A stretch of DNA of 64,000 nt from Solea solea (Eukaryota; Chordata; Actinopteri; Pleuronectiformes; Soleidae), in assembly GCF_958295425.1 (NCBI RefSeq), contig NC_081139.1, positions 22,826,888-22,890,887 of the forward strand. Direction: 5' to 3'. The notes under the pieces were generated by a model, which made no database searches, was not told the origin of the DNA, and was given only the letters and a program-made list of their open reading frames with translations. The stretch's first letter is position 1. Every line of letters begins with the position of its first letter. Positions 11,676-21,413 of the stretch are shown piece by piece. A program made the position numbers and the translations under genes.

Positions 11676-12110
11676 CACGTCCTTGTGGCACAATGTGTTA
11701 GTGATCGTGCTCGCGTTTGTTTATTTGACACCTTCCCGCTCAAAGTATTAAAGAGTTGCCAGGTTACGGCGGCGGGGGTTTGGGTATGTGTGTGTGTGTG
11801 TGTGTGTGGTTACGTGCGTGGTCAAATATCCCGAGAGAGAGAGGAAAGGCAAGTGCGTGTTAAAGGAGGACTCAAGGAAGAAAAACACAAGGAAGGGAGA
11901 AAAAGAAAGACAAGGATCCCTTCAGCAGGCAGGCCAGTGTTGCGTGACAGGCATTTCATAAACACACACACACACCAGAGGCAGACGTTGCCAATGAATT
12001 GTGCCCTGATGTGTTTTTCTCTAACTGGTAACTTTAGTATGGATGATTTAATGCTTAGCTGCAGTCAGTGTTAAAGCGTTTCACAAGGCTCATTCACAGA
12101 CATAACTACT
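11676..12110. other. No gene; one TG tract
   Basis: (TG)n at 11786-11808 and a short AC run near 11961-11974. The 161-codon plus frame 11589-12074 spans the end of the hAT element and the TG tract and is not a credible gene. Confidence 0.6.
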
Positions 12111-12371
12111 GTGACTGTGTGTGTGTGTGTCTGTACTTCTGTTTGTTACCCCTTTAGGACCTTTTTTCTAGTGTAAACACTGACCTTGTCAGGACCAGTA
12201 GTCCTCATGGAGACCAAAATCTAGTCCTAATGAGGCAGTACCTCATTTCTGAGGAGCGGGTTAAGTTTAGGGCTGAGATTTGAATTGTGGTTGTAATTAA
12301 CCAGTTATAGTAAGGTTTGGTAAAGATGTGCAAATGAATGGAAATCAGTCCTGAAAAGGATATCTGCATGA

Positions 12372-12402
<31 letters not shown>

Positions 12403-12404
12403 CC
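12111..12404. repeat. Microsatellite-associated GTCC repeat, copy B (reverse orientation) with flanking (TG)n
   Basis: TG tracts at 12112-12130 and 12375-12403 bracket 'CCTTTAGGACCTTTTTTCTA', 'AACACTGACCTTGTCAGGAC', 'GTCCTCATGGAGACCAAAAT' and 'CTAATGAGGCAGTACCTCAT', the same phrases seen at 2500-2570, 17640-17690 and 32490-32560. Confidence 0.85.
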
Positions 12405-13490
12405 TCCCCCAGCCATAACAGACTCCTGGGCTGTTTAGAGAGGCTGGCTACAATGCGGAGGACAGATGTGGAAAACCCCTGGCTCTCCAGACAAGGGCCT
12501 CCTTCATCCCTCCTTCTCCTGTCCTTTTCTGAGACGGAGGGATGGAGGGATGGAGTTACTGAACTAACTTCCTGGATTACTTCAAACGCCCATCTGCGAG
12601 CAGGGCTGCAGAACCTCTCCCGCCTCCTCTCTCTCCCTCTCTTTCCCTCTATCGCTCTTTCCTTGTTTCTCTCTCTCTCTCTCTCCCTCCCTGTGTCCCT
12701 CCATCATTCCGTCTGGATGCGTGCACAAACACTACCACGTCCAGCTGAAACACACTTTTTGTTTTCCTGCCCTGTTTTATGCTGAGGTGTGACTCTGTGG
12801 TCAGTGTGTGAATGTATGAATAAGGACGTCATGTATATTCATGTAGCTGTCAGTGTGAATGTGAATAAAGCCGTGACTCTCTTTAACAAAACCCATAATT
12901 GACGGGTCGATTTTTTAAAACAACTCAGCGTGGTCATGAATTGTGAGCGGTTCAAAAAGCGGCTACAGATGGATGGAAAGAAATAGAACACAAGCGGGAA
13001 GTAGAGGGGGAAACTTTGCTGTTGCCGAGGTGAAGCGTTAAGCAGCAGGTGTTTGTGCTGTGTGGGAGGCATGGCCGTGGCAGCGAGCTGCAGAGGGCAG
13101 TCAGTAGCCACTGAGCCACAGAACAAGTTGGGGAAAGGGATTGGCTGTTATCTGCCCAGCCGTCTGCAGCTGTATTTACCGCCTTTGTTTGTTGTTCCCT
13201 AAGCAGTCGCAGATATGTGTGTGTGTGTGTGTGAGAGAGAGAGAGTGAGAGAGTGAGAGAGAGTGTGTTTGCTGTTCCCTGTGCAGCCCAGGGAGGACTG
13301 GGAATTTTCTGTGTCAGTGCGTCGGAGGATTTTGGCTGGAGCTTTGTTGATCCTGTCTTTGTTGATCCCGTGTTGTTGTAGCGAGGGGGGGCAAGGAGAT
13401 TGAAGCATTTGCCACAGCGGCCAGGACTTAACCCTCTCCTTGTCTCCTCGCTTCCTTCCACCCCATGCCTGGCCACTGGGCAGGGACAGA
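12405..13490. other. GC-richer interval, no recognised gene
   Basis: Contains (CT)n around 12660-12692 and a compound TG/GA tract at 13215-13267. The 221-codon minus frame 12952-13617 translates these tracts. Nothing resembles a known protein. Confidence 0.5.
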
Positions 13491-13521
13491 CCCCCCCCCC
13501 CCCACACACACACACACACAC
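13491..13521. repeat. (C)13(AC)9 compound tract
   Basis: Thirteen C at 13491-13503 run directly into AC repeats to 13521. Confidence 0.96.
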
Positions 13522-13968
13522 ATATCCCAAGTACTGACTAACTCCTGCATACAAACAGCGTGAAAATGCTCTTGGTTCCCCTCTTGGTTTTGTGTCATGC
13601 TCTCTGAAGCGAGCCAACTTTCAATTACTGCCCCTCCGGTTCACCCAGGCACCAGTGGCCAGAGGTGTGCGATGTTAAATGTGTGTGAAAACGCTCAGTT
13701 TGTTTGTGGCTGCGAGCCAAGTGAACCGGGCGCCTTTTTGCTTTTCTGACCAGTTAACTGATAGCGAGTTGTGTGGGTGTATGTTTGTTTGATTGGAGAT
13801 AAGGTCTCTGCTCTCAATAAACTGCACTTCTCCACATCTGACCGGCCCCGAGGACTTGGCACTGCGATCCTGGCATGGCCAATCGACATACATGCATGCA
13901 GTGACTTTCACTTTCAGGACGGACTAGTTCTCGGGCCTCTGTGAGCTGTGACCTATCCCCCTCACGAG

Positions 13969-14160
13969 CACCCTGAAGGTCAGGATAAAAAGCGGTCCGT
14001 CCGCGGAGGAGCGGAGGCTGGAGGCTTTAGCTCGCCACTGTGACCCCGTGGTTCCAACCCAGCAGTGGAAGACACACTGCTCTGCTCTGGAGCAAATCCT
14101 AATAACACTGGAGAAAGATGACAGGATGAGGAAAAAGTTCTGCACCTTGCAGCTCGGGCT
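13969..14160 (+). CDS. Candidate coding exon, unidentified protein (partial)
   Basis: The plus frame with codon starts at 13970, 13973 and so on is open from 13952. It reads as a charged, helix-prone peptide including 'AEERRLEALARHCDPVVP', 'TQQWKTHCSALEQILI' and 'TLEKDDRMRKKFCTLQ', with coding-like codon choice (CTG, GAG, CAG and AAG frequent). A pyrimidine-rich stretch followed by AG ends at 13968 and could be the acceptor. The donor is uncertain, because downstream the frame runs into a TG tract, where a weak GT lies near 14175 or at the tract itself. I do not recognise the protein. It may be an exon of a large coiled-coil-type gene, a pseudo-exon or chance. Start and end are approximate. 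Confidence 0.33.
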
Positions 14161-14179
14161 GCATGATTTAGCATGTGGG

Positions 14180-14180
<1 letters not shown>

Positions 14181-14211
<31 letters not shown>
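14181..14211. repeat. (TG)n microsatellite
   Basis: Uninterrupted TG repeat of 31 bp, just 3' of the candidate exon. Confidence 0.97.
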
Positions 14212-14214
<3 letters not shown>

Positions 14215-14727
14215 AAAAAGACAGAGAGAAACTGAAACATCATGTGAAAGGTAGAAAGTAAACAGTGCAAAGGTGGTAAAGGCTTCTATAGTGTCTGTTT
14301 ACATGAAAGAAACGACATAGTGATGTGCAGTTTAATTAAACTGTGACCAGAGGCCAGTCACATCAATCCACTTGACAGTTGCGAGCATATGTGCATATTT
14401 GTGTCTCCCTTCTTTCCGTCTTTAAGTGTTTGCATCATTGCCCAGACTTGCCAAATGTCTGGGCGACAGAGTTGGGGGGCGTGGGGAGAGAAAAGATACG
14501 TTTCAGCTTTAAATTCTCATCAGCACAATAATCACTCAACTGCTGATCATAACTGTTCATGACAGGTTCTGTTTTTCCACATTTTTTTCACATAGAAAAA
14601 ACCTCTGAGACTTCTTCTTCTTCCATATTTGTTTTAAGTATAGACTGTATGTAAGAAATGGACATGACACGGTTTGTCAAGAGAAGCCACGGAAGTAGGA
14701 CATGTGCAGGGTTTCCGTTTACCGTCA
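14212..14727. other. No recognisable feature
   Basis: Ordinary mixed sequence. 'ATAGACTGTATGTAAGAAATGGACAT' style text near 14640 (shown here only in outline) resembles the end of a common fish MITE, too short to call. Confidence 0.4.
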
Positions 14728-15118
14728 TCTTCCATTACTTCTTAGTTCGTCCTGAACGTGGCTGAGGTCGTCATAGCACAGACACGCAAACTAGTGATGA
14801 GCAAAGCGGTTGTTTTCAGCGAACTGAATCATTAGAACCGTTTAATTAAAAAGATTTGTTCACAGAGTCGTTCAGTACTTTCCGCACGATCTGAGCGCAG
14901 ACTGTGAAATGAAAATACGGCCGAATGGGTTGTGTTTGACTCACGATCTCGCAGCTTTCTGCGGTGCTGTCGCAAAATACACAAAACTCCTCTGTTAAAT
15001 ATTGAGATTTTAAAGATTTCCATACTAAATGTTGGAGATGAACGCATTTTTAATTGATCTACAGTTAGGCATTGTTGGGTTTGATTCTCGTATCGGACGT
15101 CTGTTGGCGTCACCTTTT
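14728..15118 (+). mobile_element. Dispersed repeat family T2, copy 1
   Basis: Over about 390 bp this matches the reverse complement of 28344-28748. Shared blocks are 'TTCCATTACTTC', 'GGTCGTCATAGCAC', 'GAACTGAATCATTAGAA', 'TTAATTAAAAAGAT', 'TTCAGTACTT', 'GTTAAATATTGAGAT', 'CTAAATGTTGGAGAT' and 'GATCTACAGTT'. Divergence is substantial (substitutions and several indels). Non-coding. The 93-codon minus frame here is incidental. The class is unknown. Confidence 0.75.
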
Positions 15119-15844
15119 AGGTACTATCACTGATGGGAAAGCAAAAAAGAAAACAAAGTAGAGTTGAGCCTAGTTATTGCTAGAACTGTGTAATGGAAAA
15201 GCACCATAAGATGCTTAAAGTTGCTAAAGAGAACAACACTGAGGTGTAGGAGAAACAACAATAACATTATACATACATAGACAGCTACTGACTACAGCTG
15301 TAATCAGTGAGGTGTGTGAAAATGTCTGTTTTGTGAGTGACGATGATTATATGAACGCATGAAGCAGGCAGAGAACCACAACACATAAAAAAAAATAAAA
15401 TGATTGCATTCAAAAGACATTCAAAATAAACAACGAAGAGAAAGAAAAAAAAAATCTTTCATTAGAAAAGTGAGAAAAGTGTCTCACCCTCTCTTGTTAC
15501 AGATCTGCTTCCTTGCTGACTTTCAGAGCCACTGCAGTCACCTGCAAAGGATTAAGAGGACATGGAGGTGGTGGGGAGCTGGTGATTGTGTGTGTGTGTC
15601 ATGTGGCTGTTTGTGTTTGCGTGTGATTGGCGGTTGGTTGGGTGGAATCAGAGTCGGGTGAGTGGTCAGAGACCTTCTCAGCGGAAACCTTGGCTTGGCT
15701 AAATTTGACACCGTTTTTCTCTTGTGACAGACAGACAGGTTTTATTCTTATCTTGTATCCTCTTCAGTCGTCAGCTCCACTGTGCACAGCTTTGTTTTGA
15801 CTTCACAAGAACAGACATGCTTGGGTGCATATATACGCTAATGG
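15119..15844. other. No supported gene
   Basis: A good-looking acceptor (CCCTCTCTTGTTACAG, ending 15501) precedes a plus frame that soon becomes Trp/Gly/Val/Cys-rich through TG-type sequence. No convincing donor and no recognisable family. Confidence 0.4.
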
Positions 15845-15929
15845 CAAGGTTCTCAAACTGTGGTACCTGTAGCACCAGTGGTACGCGAGCTTCTTCTGGT
15901 GGTACCTGGAGGAAAATTTAGAACTACTG
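15845..15929 (+). mobile_element. Possible short hAT-type MITE
   Basis: Starts CAAGGTTCTCAAACTGTGG, the terminal phrase of a common vertebrate hAT family, and ends with AAAATTTAGAACTACTG, whose inverse CAGTAGTTCTAAATTTT partly matches the start. No 8-bp target duplication is seen, so the boundaries are weak. Confidence 0.4.
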
Positions 15930-16013
15930 TTCTACTGTATATACCAGCATGTGTGATCGGAGTGGAGCTGTAGAAAAAGAAATTATTTATTATAATCACC
16001 ATTTGGCAGAGAT

Positions 16014-16090
16014 TGTTTTCCACTGGATGCCCTTACGCCCATTTATCTGGGCTTGGTACTGGCACTAGGAGAACACTGGATGTGCCAGAA
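16014..16090 (+). repeat. Fragment of a 'GGATGCCCTTxxxACGCC' dispersed repeat
   Basis: The phrase CACTGGATGCCCTTACGCCC, followed by 'CATTTATCTGGGCTTGG' and 'ACTGGCACTAGGAGAACACT', is a recurrent fish and shark repeat core. Only about 75 bp is preserved. No head or tail is visible. Confidence 0.5.
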
Positions 16091-17065
16091 CATGCCACGT
16101 CAAGGTACTTCCACCCTCTTTGTCACCATGTGGTGCATGATTTACATGATAAAAGACAGACTGACGGACATATGTTATTGATTGCAAAACTGGGAATTAC
16201 AGCATCATGGTTTCAAGACACTTTACAACTCTTGAAATATAAAAAATGGAGGATTTAAGATAAGATAAAAGCAAAATATACATACATATGTATATTAAAT
16301 AGAAATATTGAATAAGATATAAACAGACAACAGAAAGGAAGAACACGTATAGTGTGAAATGTAAGGATATATACTTCAGCTATAACAGGAAGACAGAATA
16401 AAAATTAGAATGCAGACAGGGCAGCATCTGGGTCTGCGTATCGATGACCTCGGATATAGTTTGAAATGTTGCAGCTGTCACTTCAGCTGTGCTACACTAT
16501 GGTGGTATATGAAAAATGTGTATCATGAGACATTTCTACTTATATAATGGATGAATCGGTGTTGCATGTACTACACTTAAAGTAGTACAGTACAGTTGCA
16601 CACAGTGTGTGTGTGTGTGTGTGTGTGTAGAGCGGAGACGTGTTTGTAGAATGGGTTATAAATGAGAGATTAACTATGAAATGCCATAAAATGTGTCTCT
16701 AAGGTGACGGTGCTGTGTGTGTGTGTGTGTGTGTGTGTGCGCCGTATTTTGCGGGCGGTGACAATGTGTGTGGTTATATGCACCTTGTGAAAAAGCAATC
16801 ACACAAACAAATTAATTAGTTTCCCCCTAGCAAAGGGGTTTGATAAATTGAGCCGTTCATCTCTTCCCCTCCCCCCTCCCTCCCTCCCTCACCTCTTTTC
16901 ACCGTTTATCCCTCTCTCTCACGTTCCCTTTTTTTTCCACGTTGGCATGTTTTCTACGCAATAAACATCTCATTACAACGTCCTACTTTTAATTGTATTT
17001 GCTCATTGTCTGTACTTTTTTCCTTTATTCATGGTCTGTTCATTGGATAACCCCAATCCCCCACC
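16091..17065. other. No gene; two TG tracts and a possible regulatory patch
   Basis: (TG)n at 16604-16628 and 16711-16739. The segment 16780-16870 (AAACAAATTAATTAGTTTCC, then GATAAATTGAGCC) is AT-cored and repeat-free and could be a short conserved non-coding element. A CT-rich stretch follows at 16861-16935. Confidence 0.45.
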
Positions 17066-17875
17066 ACCACACACACACACACACACACTTGTTTTATATC
17101 TTAGTGAGGACACCTCATAGACATAAAGCATTGCCTATTAGCCCCTAACCTGAACCTTAACCATCACAACACAACTAATTCTAACCCAAAAACCAGGTCT
17201 AAACCCTGAAAAAGCCCTTTAAAGTTGTGGGGCCCAGACAAAATGTCCCTACAAAGATAGGTTAGCATGTTTTCTGGACCTCTGGACCACGGATGACGGA
17301 TCATCTCCGCATGACAAAGTCTGTAGACAAATAGCTGGTCGACGTGTGCTGTTTGCTGTGCAATTATTACGTTTCCTTGTTCTAGTTGTTCATTTGCAGA
17401 ATTTATGTATAAATACCTGGGCCTGAAGTCAGCCTCCCCTGTTTCAAAGACCAGCAACTGCCACTGGACCTCACAATGACATAAATACAAGTACACACAC
17501 ACATGTTTGCACACCTATACGTCTTGGGACATTGCATTGCCTCCCTAACATTAACTATAACCACAGTTAAAATCTTAGCCCTAACCTTGTTTAGTCCCAT
17601 TGCACAGTCCCATTTGCCCCATTAGGACCAGGTCTTGGTCCCCAGGACTTGTACTCGTCCTGACAAGATCAGTATTAATGCCAGAAAATATCCTAAAAAG
17701 TTAACAAATACCCAAATAAGCCCATTGAAGCCAAAATGTCCTCACAAGGACACAATTAAGTGCCTAACCCTAAACCCAGGTCTTAAGTTGTTGGGCCCAG
17801 ACAAAATGTCCCCACAAAGATTGTATGTTTGTTGGACCTCACAGAGATACAAGTACACACACACACACATACAGC
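17066..17875. repeat. Microsatellite-associated GTCC repeat array, copy C
   Basis: CA tracts at about 17068-17088 and 17857-17870 enclose several rounds of the family phrases: 'GAGGACACCTCATAGACATA', 'GGGCCCAGACAAAATGTCCC' (twice, near 17230 and 17800), 'GACCTCACAxxGAxATAAAT' and 'CATTAGGACCAGGTCTTGGT'. This is the longest array of the family in the window, interrupted by an insertion at 17283-17464. Confidence 0.85.
17283..17464 (-). mobile_element. 182-bp insertion with 8-bp target duplication (hAT-like)
   Basis: The GTCC repeat word TGGACCTC occurs at 17275-17282 and again at 17465-17472, on either side of sequence foreign to the repeat. The right end, inverted, reads GTGGCAGTTGCTGGTC, a terminus shared with 59195-59261 ('AATACCTGGGCCTGAA' and 'CAGCAACTGCCAC' also match there). 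An 8-bp duplication points to hAT. The left terminus does not match as an inverted repeat, so it may be internally rearranged. Confidence 0.7.
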
Positions 17876-18559
17876 GTGCTGACAGGAAGCCCCAAATAAG
17901 GTGCAGAACACAGGCTCATTCAGGCCTCCACACACCACAGACATATTCTTCATTCTCCATACCTGCATTTAGATTAAAGTAATATGGTTTAATTATTCAT
18001 ATTTCCCGTTTTTATTAGACCACTTATCTGTAATGCTATTCCCCCAGTTTGTCAATGGCTGCTCTCCACACCCATCAGCAGGAACAGGAGAGCGCAACTT
18101 GAACAACGGACACACAAAATGTATTCATGAGCTGTTTTCCCTGTGCGGGCGCTGGAGGCTGGAATGAAGACTGTGTCTCTATTCAATTAACACACGCACG
18201 CACACTAACACACACACGCGGACGCACACACACACAGGCGTTAAGCAGTGTGCACTCATTAAACACTCTCATTATACACAGGAGGAGATCCCTGCAGGTG
18301 CAGTTTACCAGAGTTTAGTTCATTTCCTGCTGCTCCTCCTCCTCCTCCTCCTCCTCCTCCTCATTCACATCTTGTTCGCCCTCTCACTCTGTCTTCCTCT
18401 GGCATTATTTACCTCACCACCCGGACGCTGAACCCGGTTGTTTTGTGTCACGGTGTGTCCAGTGACAGGAGCATTGGGTCACTGACCCTGCAACATATTT
18501 TCCCCATATTTTAAAACTATTTTCTAAAAGGACCTGAGATGAGTGAATGCACAGCAGGT
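17876..18559. repeat. Intergenic sequence with (CA)n and (CTC)n tracts
   Basis: Imperfect CA/CG tract at 18195-18238 and a perfect CTC trinucleotide run at 18333-18361. The rest is ordinary, with no gene-like structure. Confidence 0.85.
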
Positions 18560-18800
18560 GACATCACCATTTCATAAACCTCAATGGACAAGATAAGAAC
18601 CTCCATGGCAAACATCAGATCTTTATTACGAGTCATTTATTAGCCTCTCAATGCTGCTGCCGTCTAATTTAAAGTCCTCTCCCCTGCTGGAAACTTGATT
18701 ATTGGCTATGATTCATATGCTAAAGTGAGAGAGTGTCTGAATGGCTGTTGAGCCGTATTATTTTAGGCGGCTGAATGTTTCTTTGTGGCAAACCTCTCAT
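18560..18800. promoter_or_regulatory. Candidate conserved non-coding element
   Basis: Repeat-free, with 'GAGTCATTTATTAGCCTCTC', 'CCGTCTAATTTAAAG', 'GATTATTGGCTATGATTCAT' and 'GCCGTATTATTTTAGGCGGC'. These combine homeobox ATTA, NF-Y-like ATTGG and TATGATT cores. No tools were available to test conservation. Confidence 0.3.
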
Positions 18801-19180
18801 TTTCTCTGCACGCTCAGAGGCTTTCATACTTCCCTGATGGACATGCACACAAAAAAGCCCTTTATACCTGACCCATTACAACTTCAGATGAGCCTGTTGA
18901 AAAGAACGGTCAGGCCCATAGACTGTAGGTTACGTGTATGCGCGTGCGTGTGTGTGTGTGAGACTACATTTGAGGATGTGATTATAAGGACAGAGAGCAC
19001 TCTCAGCTGGTGGCGCTATACACATACTCTCACTGGACTGTGAATACCTAAGCACAGATAATTCTGCTTCTTCTGCCCAGTGACCACAACATTTACACTT
19101 TACATTTCTAATCTCATCTGACCTTTTAAGCACTGGTGTGGAAAATGATATACGTGACCACAACAGTGCTGACAGGGCTT
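18801..19180. other. No recognisable feature
   Basis: Contains an imperfect CG/TG tract near 18936-18960. Confidence 0.5.
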
Positions 19181-19182
19181 AT

Positions 19183-19874
19183 AGACCCTTTCGAGAGCTA
19201 CGTCACAGAAATGTGCACACGCAGTTTGGGGTCAGAAAACACACGCGTACCGTTAACTTGTACAACAGTCCAACACATAAGATGCCTACTTGTAGTGTAG
19301 CTCTTCAGAATCCCTACAGGATCTCATCCCTTTCAAAAACATAGACATCGTCTGTGGCTCCAAGCATTACAAAGAGAAGACTGGGGTTTCATTTCATGTC
19401 AGTTATCATTTATCAGCTCTTTCTGTTTAGATTACGATGAAAAGCCTGGATTTCACAGAAACGTGTGTGTCAATGCAAAAACCTATGCTGCCTAAAGTTA
19501 GGTTGTGGTCTTGGACGTAGCTCGCTTGTAGTTAGCTGCTAGCACGTTTACAAGTAAACATGGTGTGCTAATAACGTCCCTTGTAAGACTTGTATGTGTG
19601 TACGGGCTAGGTTTATCTATAAGGTAAGAGTGAATAGCTGGCCACTTGCTAATACCATCTACCCAATCTTTTATGGAAGCTGGGTCAGGCAGACTATTGC
19701 CGTCGGCTAGTACTAATTTATTTAGGTATTGTTCTCGGTCCTTAATCGGCAACAAAAGAACATATTCAGAATTATTACATACATGCTATTCGCATACCTG
19801 TTGTGACGTTTTCTGACCCCAAACTGCACGCACATTCTCGCTAAGCTTGGAATGTTTGTATGCAATGAGGGTCT
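19183..19874 (-). mobile_element. ISL2EU-like (PIF/Harbinger group) transposon relic
   Basis: Inverted terminal repeats: both ends begin AGACCC, and a longer subterminal match, AATGTGC(A)CACGCAGTTTGGGGTCAGAAAAC in outline, occurs at about 19209-19237 and, inverted, at about 19808-19836. The dinucleotide AT abuts both ends (19181-19182, 19875-19876), the duplication size known for ISL2EU. The interior, read on the minus strand, carries a fragment resembling the start of the YqaJ/SWIM-type accessory protein of this group. At about 690 bp it lacks a full transposase and is non-autonomous. Confidence 0.62.
19498..19776 (-). pseudogene. Fragment of a YqaJ/SWIM-type transposon protein, N-terminal part
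   Basis: The minus frame reads 'LLPIKDREQYLNKLVLADGN', then 'SLPDPASIKDWVDGISKWPA', then 'IHSYLIDKPSPYTHTSLTR', and stops at 19498 after 'NYKRATSKTTT'. The order 'xLPDPxxxKxxW...KWPxIxxYLIxxPxxYTxxSL' resembles N-termini of YqaJ-nuclease/SWIM proteins carried by ISL2EU-type elements, as I recall them. An upstream in-frame stop near 19790 and the lack of any downstream catalytic region mark it as a remnant. It lies inside inverted terminal repeats, which supports a transposon origin. Confidence 0.5.
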
Positions 19875-20025
19875 ATAGGGAAAATAAGTAGCAGAGAGTC
19901 TGTAGTAGTTGTGATTTGAAGTTCTTGCTCTACATTCATTCCTTTGAGTAAAGAAAGCAATGCTTTCCTGAAATGTCTTTGTAAAATTTAGAGAAGAGTC
20001 CATGCCTGATGTTTTAATTAATTTA

Positions 20026-20478
20026 CTATAATATATTCATCATTGTCCTGGCTTTTTCCTCCACGAAGAGAAGAAATAATCCATTTGTCTCTGGTGTGCA
20101 GCACTGCAGTCCTTCTGACCTACTTTGCTTTTCTTCCTCCCGCTCCCTGCTGCCATCCTCTGTCTTCAGCAGTGGTGGAGAAAGTTTGGCATTGTTTTTG
20201 ACCGGTGGCCTTTCTTTCCCCAGGTCACTTATACTAAACCAAAACTTCCTGGGTGTGTTTGTTACTTTGTGTGAGTCTTTTCTCTGATAGAAATGCATCT
20301 CCACAGGTAATTGCCGGGTTGTGAGTTGAAGGTCCAGTGTGATGTCTAAAGGTGAGACTGCATGACTCTCTTTTAATATAAGCACAATTTGAATAACATG
20401 ATCATTCACACTGGTGTCCCCTGCATGTTTTTGAGAATAGACCTTGTTGCCGATTTTGCATTTCACAGCAGAATTCAT
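20026..20478 (-). CDS. Intact 150-codon reading frame, unidentified
   Basis: ATG at 20478 opens 150 codons to a TAG at 20026. The peptide is not low-complexity: it starts 'MNSAVKCKIGNKVYSQKHAG', continues through 'HAVSPLDITLDLQLTTRQLP' and a basic/acidic linker 'KTEDGSREREEEKQSRSEG', and ends 'LFLLFVEEKARTMMNIL'. Codon choice is varied and coding-like. No signal peptide or membrane helix is evident. A SINE tail lies immediately upstream (from 20481), and an in-frame stop just inside the SINE bounds the frame, so this may be an exon or retro-fragment cut by the insertion. I do not recognise the family. Several chance frames of this length are expected in 64 kb. Confidence 0.35.
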   Translation of the reverse strand: MNSAVKCKIGNKVYSQKHAGDTSVNDHVIQIVLILKESHAVSPLDITLDLQLTTRQLPVEMHFYQRKDSHKVTNTPRKFWFSISDLGKERPPVKNNAKLSPPLLKTEDGSREREEEKQSRSEGLQCCTPETNGLFLLFVEEKARTMMNIL

Positions 20479-20480
20479 AC

Positions 20481-20713
20481 ATTTTCTACCACTTTATCCT
20501 CCACAGGAGGGCCACAAGGGTGCTGTGCTAACAACCATATTATTTTCAGACTGTGAGAGGAAGCCGGAGAACCTGGACAAAACCCCCCCCCCCACACACA
20601 CACACACACAGGGAGAACATGCAAACTCCATGCAGAAAGGCCCTTGTTCCAACCGGGGCTCGAACCTGAGACTTCTGGCTGCAAAGGTAAGAGTGCTAAC
20701 CACTACACCATAC
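20481..20713 (-). mobile_element. tRNA-headed SINE with internal deletion and an expanded C/CA tract
   Basis: It runs from the tail side (TTTATCCTCCACAGGAGGGC) to the tRNA-like head, where GAGTGCTAACCACTACACCA is the inverted A-box region and GGGGCTCGAACC the inverted B box. About 130 bp present in the 47-kb copy is missing between 'GCTGTGCTAACA' and 'GACTGTGAGAGGAAGCCGGA'. Where the 47-kb copy has ACCCACGCACATACGGGG, this copy has (C)n(AC)n at about 20582-20610, so the microsatellite grew in place. Confidence 0.85.
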
Positions 20714-20964
20714 CTGTTTGATAAGTGATGTGTGAATATGTGTTTTCCATGGGGGGGTAAGCGACACTTTTAGCAACGTCAAAGTCAGTACCACACACTG
20801 TGGTGCCCTTAGTGAGTCACCTGCCAAAGTTGAAGCCTGTTAAGTGAACCATTCAACACATATGTGACTGAGAGCACATGAACGGAACCTCCTGTTCACC
20901 TCACAGTTAATCAGTTTTTAATCACTATAATCATCACAGTGCATCATCTTATGCTTTCCATCGT

Positions 20965-21413
20965 GGTATAGTTCGGTTAGGAACATTATGGAATGGTTTG
21001 GAATGGTACAGCCTTGGGTAAGGCTTGCATTTTTGACCAAGAACTAGAGCTGAAGATCATGAGTGGTGAGGTGATGCTTCGATTAGCGCATGAAAGATGC
21101 TGAGGAGGCACCGGACCTACTGGGCTTTTTGATAGACTTTCTTAAGCTGTTCCATGAAGCACAGCGGGAACTTGAGGGAGACTCTGGTGTGAGAAACTGA
21201 AACACCCCTGTCAGCCCAATGACCTGGACTCCGCTCAGAAAGCTGTCGTGCGTAAACGGGACAAAAAATGGACTGTGGGTGTTGAAGAAACACAAGTCGC
21301 AAGGGAGTGACGTTTTTCTGTTGCCCAGTCAGCTGACTGTTGTGGGTGGAGCCGGTCTAGCTCCAACCTGTACCCTACCCTTTTACTTTGGTTGCACAAG
21401 GAAAGGGTATCTC
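20965..21413 (+). mobile_element. Dispersed repeat family T3, copy 1 (right end decayed)
   Basis: Shares with 30302-30741 the blocks 'TGGTTTGGAATGGTA', 'CTTGGGTxAGGCTTGCATTT', 'CACAAGGGAGTG', 'CAGCTGACTGT(T/C)GTGGGTGG' and 'GTAGCTCCA'. The second copy preserves inverted termini; this one does not on the right. It is related to the fish repeats that carry GAATGGTAC-type ends. Non-coding. Confidence 0.65.

Noticed and set aside
12952..13617. 221-codon minus-strand frame
   Set aside because: Crosses TG/GA and poly-C tracts. Gly/Cys/Val and Ser-Leu strings are repeat translation, with no family resemblance.
15486..15661. Exon after a strong acceptor at 15501
   Set aside because: The frame becomes Val/Cys/Gly/Trp-rich through TG-type sequence, and no convincing donor or family resemblance supports it.
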